DNA of 64,000 nucleotides from NCBI RefSeq assembly GCF_029227915.1, contig NC_079877.1, positions 14,838,851 through 14,902,850 of the forward strand, written 5' to 3'. Each line of letters begins with the position of its first letter. Position 1 is the stretch's first letter. Below the pieces are notes generated by a model. That model was not told the DNA's origin. It saw only the letters and a list, made by a program, of their open reading frames with translations, and ran no database searches. Positions 39,928-52,350 of this stretch are shown in pieces. The stretch comes from Hydractinia symbiolongicarpus. Its lineage: Eukaryota > Cnidaria > Hydrozoa > Anthoathecata > Hydractiniidae. A program made the position numbers and the translations under genes.

Positions 39928-39929
39928 TA

Positions 39930-40941
39930 AATTGTAATAGCGTAGAATTATTTTTGCGACTCTCGGCAATTTGCAATATAAATACCTGCGGAGAAATTTT
40001 TATTCGAGAGTGAGAAAGAACGAATAGGATTCCAAACAGAGCTAAGGGTGAACAATTTAGAGGCCGCTTATATGCTTTTTGAACAGCATAACTGAAATTA
40101 ACCATCAGTTGTTTTTCGAAAGAATTCGAAATTTCCATTGGTTTTCACCGGAAATCTTTCGTTTCTAAACCCGTTTTTGGCCACCTGATTAGTGGGCACA
40201 GTCTGATGGAAAATCTAATACCTTTTGGTCTGTATCTTAGTACTTCAAAGTTAATTGATCGTGAGTTGTGGATAATAGATGGAATGTTGGTATTTTGCCC
40301 CTGTTCGATGCCGATTCGTGTCACTAAGAGTGTAAGGGTTACAACTTTTCATACCTGAGCGTAAATTTTAAAAAAATTTGTGAATTTATAAATGTTTGAT
40401 CAAGGCAATGCGTGTCAGTAACTTGCATATTTAACAGAAGTATGACAATAAAACTTGCTGCATAGATTTTAAAAACCTGTATTGCGAGAAAGACGAATTG
40501 TTTAAAATTTTTTTGGGAAAATTTCATGTTTGTGATAAAGCAGCTTCGTCATTTCTCCTTCCGCTTTTGAATTACGCAAGATCCCTTCTGTATTTTTAAA
40601 ACCAAAAAAACTCTGGGAATGCGTTGACATGTAAATCTCTATTCTAAGTTATCTCTTTTCTAATATTGTGTAAGACGTTTATAAACATATAGGGTGCTAA
40701 AATTATGCTGCGAACTGTCCTAAATTCCCAGAATAATAACGAGATTTGACCTAACCTCAAACTAGGTTACGTTCATATTAATCTAGGTGTTGAGCATATG
40801 TTAACGAATTATTTAAAGTCTCCCAATTTGAACCCACATCTGAATATTAATTTCTATTTATATTAGAAATGACTGCTGATCGAACCAAATAAATGGTCCG
40901 ATAACGTCAACTTACGACGAAAAGAAAAAAAAGCATCTAAC
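39930..40941. other. Non-coding interval
   Basis: No supported gene or repeat. Confidence 0.4.
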
Positions 40942-41121
40942 ATGGCAACAACGTATTACCTAACATCGTACCTTGTGTCAACCATTGTTTTGCATTTCGT
41001 AGTATCCGTGATGTGGATACTAACCGGCGTAATCAATTATGCGACGAAAAAGACATTAAATCACAATCTAGAGATCTTCATCAGTTTCACAATGGTGGTG
41101 CCTCGGCAGTTATTATTTTAA
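40942..41121 (+). CDS. Candidate 59-aa hydrophobic small ORF
   Basis: An ATG-to-TAA frame of 59 codons with a hydrophobic stretch (YLVSTIVLHFVVSVMWILTG) that could be a signal anchor or membrane segment. No homologue, paralogue or splice support, so it may be chance. Confidence 0.2.
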   Translation: MATTYYLTSYLVSTIVLHFVVSVMWILTGVINYATKKTLNHNLEIFISFTMVVPRQLLF

Positions 41122-41156
41122 GCTGCAAATCAGTTTTGAATTTGCAATGGTTCTAA

Positions 41157-41166
41157 GGCTATATAA
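41157..41166 (+). promoter_or_regulatory. TATA box (CTATATAAAA)
   Basis: A strong TATATAAAA element. The next plus-strand gene is peptide B, 2.6 kb downstream with an acceptor-like site just before its ATG; a link by a long 5' UTR intron is possible but unproven. Confidence 0.3.
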
Positions 41167-42433
41167 AAACTGCCAGCCATTTCCGAAAAGTAACAATTAT
41201 TGAACCATAGTTGATCAAGCATTTTAACATTTGAGTTTAAAACGAAAGATGTTTGTAGACCTGTGCGTGCCTTTTATACACCCTTTGCGTAAAAAGATAT
41301 TGAATAAACAAATGAATTTATATTAAGTACCCTCTTTATTGAGTAAAGGAGCAGTTAGTGGCATATGGTCGTTTGTTGGAATACGGGCGCTTATTGAACT
41401 TTCAGGCATTTACATGCGCTGGCGTAGAGAATAAAAAGCAGCGAGACAGTATAGATTTCTTGTCAATAAGGTCTTTAATTAGTTTAATTGAAAGATTTTG
41501 TAAACACAATTATGACGGTCACAGTCTAAGCGCCAATGAAATTAATACAGAGAATAAAAATCTTAAATTCTGAATTTCATGATAACCAACCATAACCAAG
41601 CCGTTTATTCAGGGATCAAGGTAATCTGTTTGGGTAATTGCAGTTCATTTACAACAATTTAAACTAATTACAAATACATTAAGTAAGCCTTGGTGATATC
41701 CAGGTGGTTCTTTATTTATACTCTTGTATACATCTGACATCTGACAAAAATCGAATTTTGAATATTCGGCAAATTTTAATGTTTGTTTCTACAAATAGTT
41801 ATATTGATTATTTTTGCATTAGCTTTTATGCAATTTGAACTTTTAATGTTTGCCATGAACTTAGAATATTTAATTAGATTTCAACAAAAGAGTGAATTTC
41901 TATAATGTGGCTGTCAAGCGAGAAAAAAGGAAGTATATATATTGATAGCTCTTACGTCAATGACAAGTTTTATTAGGTTATCTGTTCTAGGTCACGTCTG
42001 GAAAAGAAATACAACTCGATGCAATAGGATACTGTTTGAATAGGTAGAATTTTTAAAATAACATTTAATGAATTTTCAATCAAAGTCTTAATCAAGTTTA
42101 GAATGTCAATTAGAGGTTTTATCCGATCTGTTTAAGTATTTGGCTAGCATATATGTATATAAATGTTTTTTAATAAGTTTAAGAAAAGTGATTTCGCAAC
42201 ATACATAGTAACAGAGAAAAGTTACCTGCAGGTCATTTTGTCATAAAGAAACTGTCGATTTTGTTTGTCCAAATCGTTGTATATCATACCGCTTTAAGAT
42301 CCCATTCACAGACCACCTTCGCAGAACCACCATAATAGAAGTACCAAAAGGACTGAAGGGACTATTGTTCGCTAAAAAATCGAAATAAATATAATAATAA
42401 TTGATATTGAATTTTATACAGCAACTCCATATA
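41167..42433. other. Non-coding interval
   Basis: No supported feature. Confidence 0.4.
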
Positions 42434-43761
<1,328 letters not shown>

Positions 43762-44745
43762 ATGAGGTTGTTGTTGTTTTCCTTCACCTTATTGTGTCTG
43801 TTTGGTGCTTCTGAAATGGTGGATTCAAGGTCTGTGTTTCGAAATGGTCAAAAAATCACATATGGGTGCAATGGATGGTGTTGGAGTTATTGTGGAGTAG
43901 TATGGGCAAGTCGATGTTTGATTATCTACATAATCTTTTAATTTTGATTTTGATTTTAAAATATCGTGAAATAATTTTTGCATGTGTTTTTCCTTTTTTC
44001 TAATTCTTATGTAAACATGTTTTCGCTTTTTGTAATTTATAATCTCGTAAAAAATTAGAATCCTTATATCACGAAACAACATTGAATGACAAAAATTTTA
44101 TTTAACTAACTGTATTTTCTGAAAGAGAGAACATTAAAAGATGCGTTACCTACCCGTAATTTTTTCCGGAATTAAAAGTAATCCAGCAGTTTCCGTGTGA
44201 AAGTGTTAGAAAGTTTGGTAATCAAAAAAGTAAACTTCCAGATCCATTGTCACCATTATAAAAAAGATTGACCAAATGTTGGAATGTCATTCATAAAAAA
44301 CCTTTTTATGAGGGTTTCGTTTTTTGCGTTGAGATTCACTTAGTTTAACCAAAAAAGGTCTCTCTCTTATTACTAAGTTTAAACTTTTTAAATGATAGGA
44401 TGGAATCGAAGAAGAAAATATATTTTTAAGCCCTTTTCTTCCTTTTTAACAACAAAATGTCTTTTAAGGAATTTCTTGATTTTATTGGGAGCTTTCTTAT
44501 AATAAACAACACAGTGAAAACCTTTGAAAGAACATGCAATAAGAATATTTGAAACTATAACTTCGTAGACATCTTACGGTCAGTTATTTTGTTTCCTTTA
44601 GACTGCTGGCGAATGGTGCTACATTGGCGAAAAAGTCAACCATCGCTTTTGGCCATACAGGGTGAAGTGCAGTTTACCACGAGATTGTACTGCTCATATG
44701 CAGTGGAATTATCCTCGTTGTGCTAGCAGATGTACATTGTTTTGA
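43762..44745 (+). CDS. Secreted Cys/Trp-rich peptide B
   Basis: Exon 1 (43,762-43,905) encodes the signal peptide MRLLLFSFTLLCLFGASE, then ITYGCNGWCWSYCGVVW. It ends at TGG followed by GCAAGT, a GC-AG class donor in phase 0. Exon 2 (44,602-44,745) follows TTTCCTTTAG and begins TAGEWCYIGE, with later cysteines in VKCSLPRDCT and YPRCASRCTLF and a TGA. Total 95 aa. The ATG at 43,762 is preferred over an in-frame ATG at 43,699 because it starts the signal peptide, matches gene A and follows CTGTTTTAG by 11 nt. Poly(A) signals (AATAAA) lie about 60-80 nt after the stop. Paralogous to gene A. Family unknown. Confidence 0.85.
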
Positions 44746-45369
44746 TAGTAAAAACGGATTTTAAAGTATAATTTTTGCAACATTTTGTACCTTGAAAGGG
44801 AAATAATAAATGGATAGAAAATAAATGTTTTTCTTATCACCGCTAATTCGCTGTGCTAAAATGGCACAAAACCAGCCTATTTATTTTCACTAAAAAGGTA
44901 TTCTGTTGTGCTTACTGGTAAGCAAAATACTGAGGGTTAGAAACAACAAAAAGTTAGATCCATAGCATCACTTGGACTCCCAAACTGTACCTCTCCCGCC
45001 CCCCACACACACCTTCTGTGCCGGTTTGAGGTGAAGTTGCGCTTAACATAATTATCTATTGGATTGGACACCTCGCAACTAAATCTTTTCTCTCCATGCC
45101 TTTCAGTATCTTAAATATTTACTTTGAACTCAAAACTACCATTTCCATCATGTTTAAAAATCGTCATAATCGGTAAGTTGTATTAATTTTGATTAAAATT
45201 TGAAACTTACACCCGAACTTTATTCCCCCCTAATGGAGACCGTGAAACGGTTGAGACATGAAAAACCCGTTTTCTTTCCTTAGATATAGCGCATGCTTGA
45301 TTAGGACTTTCCCCACCCATTTTTACTCACAAGTCAATTCTATTTGTACTGGTTAGACAATTCACAAAG
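44746..45369. other. Non-coding interval
   Basis: Contains a block near 45,165 shared with 34,130 and a C-rich patch at about 45,000. No gene supported. Confidence 0.4.
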
Positions 45370-46043
45370 AAGAAATCACGTCTAGTGGCGAAAGTGTATC
45401 AAGAGGCCATAAAAGACGGAGAGAGGACAGATCTGCTCAGGAAAATCTTTCTCTTTCTAATATTGAAGATATCCAAGCAAAGTTTGAAAAGCATAATCAC
45501 ATACTAGCAAAGAAATTCAAAAGGAACCAGAACTTTCTTTTAAGTTTAGGGGAACAAAAAGCAATACGAGTTTAATGAATCTATTCGACGTGACCTTGAG
45601 ACGTTGGGAGATCTGATAAAGCAAAGCTTAAAGCACAGATCTACAAAAATGTTACAGGTGATAGTTTCTAATATTGAAATAAGGAACAAACTAATTAAAA
45701 TTGTTGAGAGATCTATTGTAGGGTGGAGTACCGTCGATGAGTACATCTCAGATAACCTGGCTAGCGACTCCGCAGAGAGCGAAAAATCAAAGCTGCTGAA
45801 AATCGTGCCATCAGAAAAAAGCAAAACACATTTAATCGCACCAGGTAAAATAAATGTTTGGATGTATCGTCAACGATCTCCAAAGCTCCAGATATAATCC
45901 AGTTTCAGAATGCTAAATCAGATTTCAGACGAGTTGTTCACCCCAGTGCGAGTAGCTTCAAGCCAACAGGAACTTGCTTCAGCTGCGGAAAAACGGACGC
46001 GAAAATACTGCCCGAAGCTAAAAGATAAAAGTACATTTAAAGA
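45370..46043 (+). pseudogene. DIRS-like gag (ORF1) remnant
   Basis: Coding remnants include LSLSNIEDIQAKFEKHNHI, then after a frame change KKQYEFNESIRRDLETL, GWSTVDEYISDNLASDS and, near the end, PTGTCFSCGKT, a zinc-knuckle-like start. The GW-x-V-x-EY-x-(S/A)D-x-LASDS block is characteristic of DIRS-type ORF1 proteins in invertebrates as I know them. At least one frameshift (near 45,553) and stops make it non-functional, and the Helitron cuts it off. Confidence 0.7.
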
Positions 46044-46869
46044 TCTGTATAATAATACGCCAGGTCCGTGTGTCTGTGACCGGCAAAGTTGATATCGTTA
46101 TTTTCCTTTGATGTTGCCGTAACAATCTTTGATGTTACCGAAAAAAATATGTCTATTTTGTTAGCGGGTTTACTTTGTTTACGTCACGTGATGAAAACGA
46201 CTCAATTTGATTTGCTGAAATAAATTTAACGGCTAACTTTCCAAAAATGGTGTCCCTCCACACCGAAAAGAACACAAAACAAAGGTCCTTTCGTCTTTAA
46301 AAAAGTGCGAAAAGTGATTCAGAGAACAAAAAACTCTAAGTAAAGAAGTAGAAGTAGAAAAATAAAGTTAAGAGCCACAAGAAGTTACTTCGGAAGTGAA
46401 GAGTGGAGCTAGAAAGTAGTAATGTAAAGTTAGAAGTAGAAAATGCATGCTAGAGTTTCAAGTGGATTGGAATTCAGAAAAAGTAAGAACTTTGATATAT
46501 TTAGACGTTCCGTTTTTATGTCGCTGAAGCTACGTGTTACTTTTTTTATGTAGTACACTTAAAATTGTTAAGCAGAATCGCATTCTCAAAAAAAAATCCA
46601 TTAAAGCTCCAAATTCTTAAAGTTTTTACCGCGTTTTTTTAAAAATAAAAAAAACTAGCCATATTTGTTTACAATTTTTTTGCATAATTAATGTTGTGGT
46701 GCGTAACTAATGTATTTGAACTAACATTCAAAATGCTAGATAAAGCTGTTAGCTGGCTAACAAACTAATTTGCTGGACAAACAGAAAACTTTGGTTTGTT
46801 TTACATTACTATTGTTTCTCTTTATAATGTCTTTTACTAAGCATGAATACTAGCTATAGACCCAGTTAA

Positions 46870-47622
46870 CCCTATTCGGTCCGGGGGGGGGGGGGGGGGG
46901 GGCGGATTCCGCCCCCCCTTACGGTTTTTTTCTAATAACTCCTGATTGCTTTGTTATATGGCTATGATACTTACTGAGTTTCAACATTTATCTATTAGAC
47001 ACCTGCATGGTAATTTTTTAGGTCCCATACCTTTCAGAGGCTTTGATATTGGCCATTACTCGAAACTACCCCTGAAAATCTCTATGAAATCCTTATAATG
47101 GGGAAAATATAATAACTCCTGTTAGGATTATCCTTAGAACTTGAAACTTGCAACACAACTTTGTTTTATCAAGAAGAATCATTTGCAACAATTTAAACAC
47201 GTGACTAATCCGATTTCCCGATTTTGTCGGATTTTACCCGAAAATCGGAAAAAAACGGATTTTCGGGCAATTTATGGCACTTTTTTATCTGATCCATGTA
47301 AAAACCGGAAGATATGTTAAATAACTTTTATTTAGATTTCAGAAACTTCAAACAGAATGTAAAAATTCGCTCTAGAACAAAAGTAATTATATTTCAAGCA
47401 GATAGTGGCATTTTTAACAATTTTCAAGCTTCTTATGACGTCCCAGAAAATGTGCTGACGCAAGCAAAAGTTTATTGGCGCCATTTTGTTCCTTTTATGA
47501 CGTAATATAAGTGTGCCAAGTTTGATTCAATTTAAACAACCCTATGAAGAGTTATTGAGGGGGGGCGGAATCCGCCCCCTTCCCGGTCATAGTATGTTCG
47601 AAAAACCCCGGACCGAATAGGG
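46870..47622. mobile_element. piggyBac-type TTAA MITE (753 bp) nested in Helitron
   Basis: Perfect terminal inverted repeats CCCTATTCGGTCCGGGG / CCCCGGACCGAATAGGG flanked by TTAA on both sides. Just inside each end is a GC-rich palindrome (GGCGGATTCCGCC left, GGCGGAATCCGCC right); the left end also has a 20-nt G run. No transposase. TTAA with CCC-starting ends is the piggyBac signature. Confidence 0.9.
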
Positions 47623-47829
47623 TTAAGACTCCCCAGTTTAAGTATATTTAACTGGGTATCTTAGCTACTGTTATCTGATAGCTAATGTTAGCTTTAAGGC
47701 TCCCATCCCAATTTTAGCTGGCTCTAACCTATCTCTTTTTTTTTGAACACGAATTATGATGAAACAAGCTAGCTACAAAATCTTTCTTGAACTTTTAGGA
47801 TGGTATGACTCATTGTTATGCCCATAGAG

Positions 47830-49240
47830 TATAATTTTTTCACATTACCTGTGAACTTTACAGAGGGGACCACAATATGACAAGTGGAACGAATTTTATA
47901 GATTTTAAAGTGTGTGTGTTAAGTTATTTTTATTGTTTTGTTTCTGACATCCCGTTAAACTTTTGTCAGCCTACATGTAATATGCCAGGTTTTTTACAGG
48001 TTTTTTTTACATTTGATTGGAAATTTACGTGTGTTTATGATGACTTTGGGTTAAAAAAAATGATGAGAGGATGGTATGATTAAGTCAGTTTATAATTGTT
48101 TGTTTTGCAAAATGCTGTTTTTTAAAATTTTATGTAAATTTTTGTGGAAATAAACCACATGCAATATATACTGAAAGAACAAATTTTTGCAGAATCAGAC
48201 TTCACTGTAAGCTGTTGTATAAGCTGATGTCTTTATATTTCGTAATATACCTATTGTTGGGGAGAACTAACTGTATGTGATGTCATTTTTGGTGGAAGAA
48301 ATTTCCATGGTTTCACGGTTTTGTTTTTCTTGAGAATTTTACAAAATTTTGTAGGGATATATAAATGTTTGCTGATTATAAAAAACTACTTAATGTTTTG
48401 ACTGAAACTATTTTTGTTTTTTATATTTTGTAATCTAACGGGCGAGGACTGTATACACTGAAATGACTGATTTTTCTAAATTTTGATGTGTTTTATAACC
48501 TTTTTGTGATAGATTAATGGGTATTGGCCATATACGATTTGCTGAATGAAATTATTTTTGTTGATTTAGATGTGTTTCTCAAAAACCAATCTGTTTTACA
48601 TTTTGTGTAAACTTTTGTTTACGACCCGTATACAATGTTTCCAAAATAATGAGCTTTTTTTATTCAAGTTTATTCTTTGCTTATTGATTTTTTGACATTT
48701 AGGTTCAAAATTGTTGGTAAAGGGCAGTACGGATCATGATACTAAAAAAGAATAAAAATTTGTCTTCTTAACTGGTTGGTTTTTACATTTTGTGTAAATT
48801 TTTTGTGGGGGAGGAGAGTATGCAACTGAAATAACTGATTAATTTGATGTTTTTCAAACTATGGCTTTTTCATATTTTTGTATGAGCTTTTAAGGGAAAG
48901 ACAATATTTAAAATTTGTAAATCTTGCAGGCCAACTTTTTGACATTTCAGAATAAAATACTGAGGCTTTTCAACATAATCATTTATAAGATGTACATATT
49001 TGAGACATTTCTGACATTGTTATTATCCGTGTTGTGACTGTCAGTGTTGTAACTGTCGGTGTCCTTACTGTCGGTTTTGTGAGTATTGGTGTTGTGAGTG
49101 TCGATGTTGTGTGTGTCGTTGTTGTAACTTTTATCAACTAGATTTTGCACCTTGCATGTTGTTCTTTATTATTTTGTGTAAGATTTGTGTGGAGGATTTA
49201 ATGAGATTTGACATTTGACATTTGGTGTAAAATTTTTGTT
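47830..49240. repeat. Diverged minisatellite inside Helitron
   Basis: Recurring pieces TTTTACATTTTGTGTAAA, GTATGCAATATA and GAAATAACTGATTTTT at roughly 100-170 bp, like 12,400-14,000. Bases 49,028-49,130 hold a separate 18-bp repeat around GTTGTGAGTGTCGGT. Confidence 0.6.
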
Positions 49241-49337
49241 TGTATATGCACTGCTGGCGTCAGCAAAACATCTAAAACAACCTATTTTTCATTGGCCTTT
49301 TGCCTTAGTGGATTTTCCCACGGGCCTTTTCGACTAG

Positions 49338-51230
49338 TAAGTTAATATTTCCTCTATTTCGTCTAAAACGTGTAAATCAAACTGCAATAATAAATTTGAA
49401 AGTGTAAACGGCAATTTAAAAAACAAAATTCCCTTTTGGGAATCCATAAAAGCCAGTAGAACGAATATAGTTATCCTAAAACATGGCTATTAAACTCCAT
49501 TTTCTTTACCCCGAAAAAAGCGCATTTTAAAAATAATAGATCAGCTCGATCAGCTCTTGTGCTGATCTATTAGCAATAAAAGAACTGATTGAGAGTGGAA
49601 GGATTCGGAAAACTAAATTACTTCTCATGCTGTAAACCCGTTATCCGTTTCTACTCCAGGTAATGGTAAAAAACGTCTTATCTTGGATTTAAGACATGCA
49701 AATAAGCATATCTACAAAGACAAAGTAAAATTTGATAACTGGAGAGTCATGGAAGAATACTTAAGGAGAGATTGCTTCGTGTTTCAGTTTGATCTGACGC
49801 AAGGTTATCACCACATTAATATATTCGAAGAACATTAACCTTATCTTGGATTTTCTTGGAAATTTGAAGGGATAACATAACATTTCGTATTCACTGTTCT
49901 ACATTTTGGCTTAACTTCTGCGCCATTTATTTTTACAAAAGTAATGCGTTGTCTGGTTAAATATTGGAGGGAGGGAGCGATTTGTATTTCTGTGTACCTG
50001 GACGACGGTCTAGGAGTTACAAGCTCAGGAAACATGTTTGAAACAGTCGGAATTTGTTCAGGAGACTTTATTTAAAAAGGGATTTGCTGTTAACAACGAT
50101 AAAAGTGTCTGGAATCCACAAAAAGAAGTAATCTGATTAGGTATTAAACCAAATTTGCGTAGAAATGTTTTCACTATCCCTCAAACACGAGTTAACTCCA
50201 TCTTGTTGTATTAATAAGGTCATTCAAAACTTACCGTATTCAACAGGGAGAAATTTAGCAAGGCTGTGTGGCAAAATTGTTTCTACAAAATTCGTTGTGA
50301 AAAAATGAATTCAATTAACAACTAGAGCCTTATACAAAATCATTGATGCAGAAATGTCTCGTGATTTTCGATTAATCTGAAAGAAAAAGATCAGGCTATC
50401 GGAGAAATTGTATTTTGGCGTGATAATATTAAAATGTTTAACAAAAGAGAAATTATTCCCTACAGAATTCCACAAATAGATGTTTATTCGGACGCTAGTG
50501 ATTACGCTATAGGAGCGCACGTAAGAACGGACATCAAAATATACACCTCTTTTTTTAGAATTTTAAAGTTCACGGGAAGAATTTTAGTTCCACATGGCAG
50601 AAATTATATGCAATTCTGTTCACATTAAAGAACATTCAAATCCATATTAAAAGGGAAAATTATTAACTGGAAATCGGGCAATTTTGCAGCTACTATAACC
50701 ACAAAAACAGGTAGTGCAAAATCCCAGCTACAAGAAATAGAACGTATTTTCAAAATCGGTTTTGATTATTCTATCGATGCATATATATTATGGATACCTA
50801 GGAAAGAAAATCGTTTGGCAGATAAAAAAAGTAAATATTTTATAATAGGCAAACTATCGATATCACCACGAGAATGCCAAAACGGCAATATTTAATTCAC
50901 GATTTTAATGTCCCAGAACAGCGATCGTCGATGCGTTCACTGTCGCGTGGGGAAATGAAAACAATTACTTAGTCCCGCTTACGTCATTAATGAGAAGAAC
51001 TTTAAGTCACATGGAAGCGTCGAAAGCCATAGGTGTGCTAGTTGTTCCATACAGGGAATTTGCAAATTTTTGGGCGTTAATAGTAAATTCAGATTCGTAA
51101 TTTAAGACGTTTGTCAAAGAATGCCGTATATTTAAAAACACTAGAGATTATGTTAGATTGGGAAATAAACGTGATGCGCTTATTGGCTCTGCTGCTTTTA
51201 AAAACCCAATGATTGCACTACGAATAGCAT
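49338..51230 (+). pseudogene. DIRS-like reverse transcriptase and RNase H remnant
   Basis: Visible RT motifs: KNKIPFWESIKAS, VNPLSVSTPGNGKKRLILDL, RHANKHIYKDKVKFD, VFQFDLTQGYHHINI, LTSAPFIFTKVMRCLVKYW and the catalytic VYLDDG (about 49,995). RNase H begins at IDVYSDASDYAIGAHV (about 50,470) and continues to ILWIPRKENRLAD (about 50,800). A conserved linker follows: DAFTVAWGNENNYLVP and SKAIGVLVVPYREFANFWA. Several in-frame stops and shifts show it is dead. The order and motifs match DIRS-type RT rather than gypsy, because no integrase follows. Confidence 0.85.
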
Positions 51231-51299
51231 TTTCGTAAAACCGAGACAGAAATTTTATGACAGATACAAAATTCTACATCATTATTTGTTACAAAATAT

Positions 51300-51507
51300 G
51301 TAGGTCAGCAGGATTGCAGATCCTTACTGCTTTGGAAACACAGTCGTGAAAAGTGTAAAAAGACGGTCAGTCAAGCCCCAGTTTAAGAGGACGGTAGCAT
51401 TAGCAGGAGTGCAGATAGCTACTGGATTGAAACTTTGGGTTGCTTAACCCATTATTTTAAGGAAGGTAGAATCAGCAGGATTGCAGATGTCTACTGGGTA
51501 TTGAAAC
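51300..51507 (+). repeat. Three imperfect 40-bp repeats
   Basis: GGTAG-ATCAGCAGGATTGCAGAT--CTACTGG--TTGAAAC occurs at 51,300-51,339, 51,393-51,433 and 51,465-51,507. It lies between the RNase H and recombinase remnants and is not coding in any frame. Confidence 0.7.
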
Positions 51508-51547
51508 GACTGTATTAGGATTATATGTTATCCTTTGAATTTAGACT

Positions 51548-52350
51548 TTGTCGTGTCTTACTGTACTCATTAAAATGTTTCCCAGTCGACAAATTGCTGG
51601 TGGCATTATTTCTGTTGAGCTTAATTCATGCTGTTTCTATGCTATAAAATTTCACTACAACATCATTTCATGTCGTGATCCTTGCAATGCTCCTATCGTT
51701 AAAAACATGCTTGAGGCGGCAAAGAGAATAAAGAAGCAACAAGTGAAGAAGAAAGATCCTATAACAGTAGACCACTTTAATTCGATTTTAAATTATTTGT
51801 GAGGTGAAAATGCCGATTTGAAGAATTTAAGAACACTATTGATTTTCTTGATAGGATTTAGTGGCTTTATAAGATCTAATGAAATTGTGAACTTAAGTCG
51901 ATCTCATATCATTTTCTTTGACACGTACATGACACTTTTTATTAGCAAAAGCAAAACCAACGTTTATAGAAAAGGTTCCACGGTGTTTATTGCACAGAAT
52001 AATACCGACTTGTATCCCGTTAAAAATCTTAAGCAGAAATTGCTAAGAATTCGGAAGATTTTATATTTTGAGCTGTAACCACTTGAAATAAACAGTCCCT
52101 GAGAAGAAGAAACAAACCTATCTCGTACACGAGAGCAAGAGAAATGTTTTAAGATGTGATAAAGAGGATTAGATCCAAGAAATTTCGGATTACACAGTCT
52201 TCGTTCAGGCGTTGCATCTGCAGCGGCTAACAGTGGAGTTAATGATCGGTTGTTCAAACGACATGGACGTTGGAAGTCAGACCTGGCAAAAGACGGGTAT
52301 GTTTAGGATAACATAAGTGCTTTACTCTCTGTATCTCAGACAATACTTTT
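51548..52350 (+). pseudogene. DIRS-like tyrosine recombinase remnant
   Basis: The N-terminal part (VKNMLEAAKRIKKQQ, KKDPITVDHFNSIL) leads to the catalytic core: LLIFLIGFSGFIRSNEIVNL with the first Arg, LFISKSKTNVYRKGS, then after stops LHSLRSGVASAAANSGV (H-x-x-R), LFKRHGRWKS (H/W) and AKDGYV with the candidate nucleophile Tyr. The catalytic residues are still readable, but stops at about 51,800 and 52,076 plus a frame change break the frame. Confidence 0.85.

Larger units (their letters stand above)
46044..49337 (+). mobile_element. Non-autonomous Helitron (3.3 kb) inserted in DIRS-like element
   Basis: Starts TCTGTATAATAATACGCC after an A, matching the 694 element's start, and ends GTGGATTTTCCCAC...TTTTCGACTAG before a T (hairpin GTGG-ATTTTC-CCAC). 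It carries a TTAA MITE (46,870-47,622), a minisatellite-like region (about 47,830-49,230) and no transposase frame. Retroelement coding sequence stops at its left edge and resumes at its right edge. Confidence 0.88.
45370..52350 (+). mobile_element. Decayed DIRS-like tyrosine-recombinase retroelement (interrupted)
   Basis: In order: a gag-like frame with a zinc-knuckle-like end, reverse transcriptase, RNase H, and a tyrosine recombinase, all on the plus strand and broken by stops and frameshifts. The Helitron at 46,044-49,337 splits it. The order RT-RNase H-YR without an integrase or protease is that of DIRS/PAT-type elements. Terminal repeats were not found. Confidence 0.85.

Noticed and set aside
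39182-40138. Minus-strand frames of 67 and 122 aa
   Set aside because: Overlap the pogo-like MITE; the peptide includes the translated inverted repeat.
51300-51507. CRISPR-like repeat-spacer look
   Set aside because: Only three diverged repeats with unequal spacing in a eukaryotic retroelement relic.
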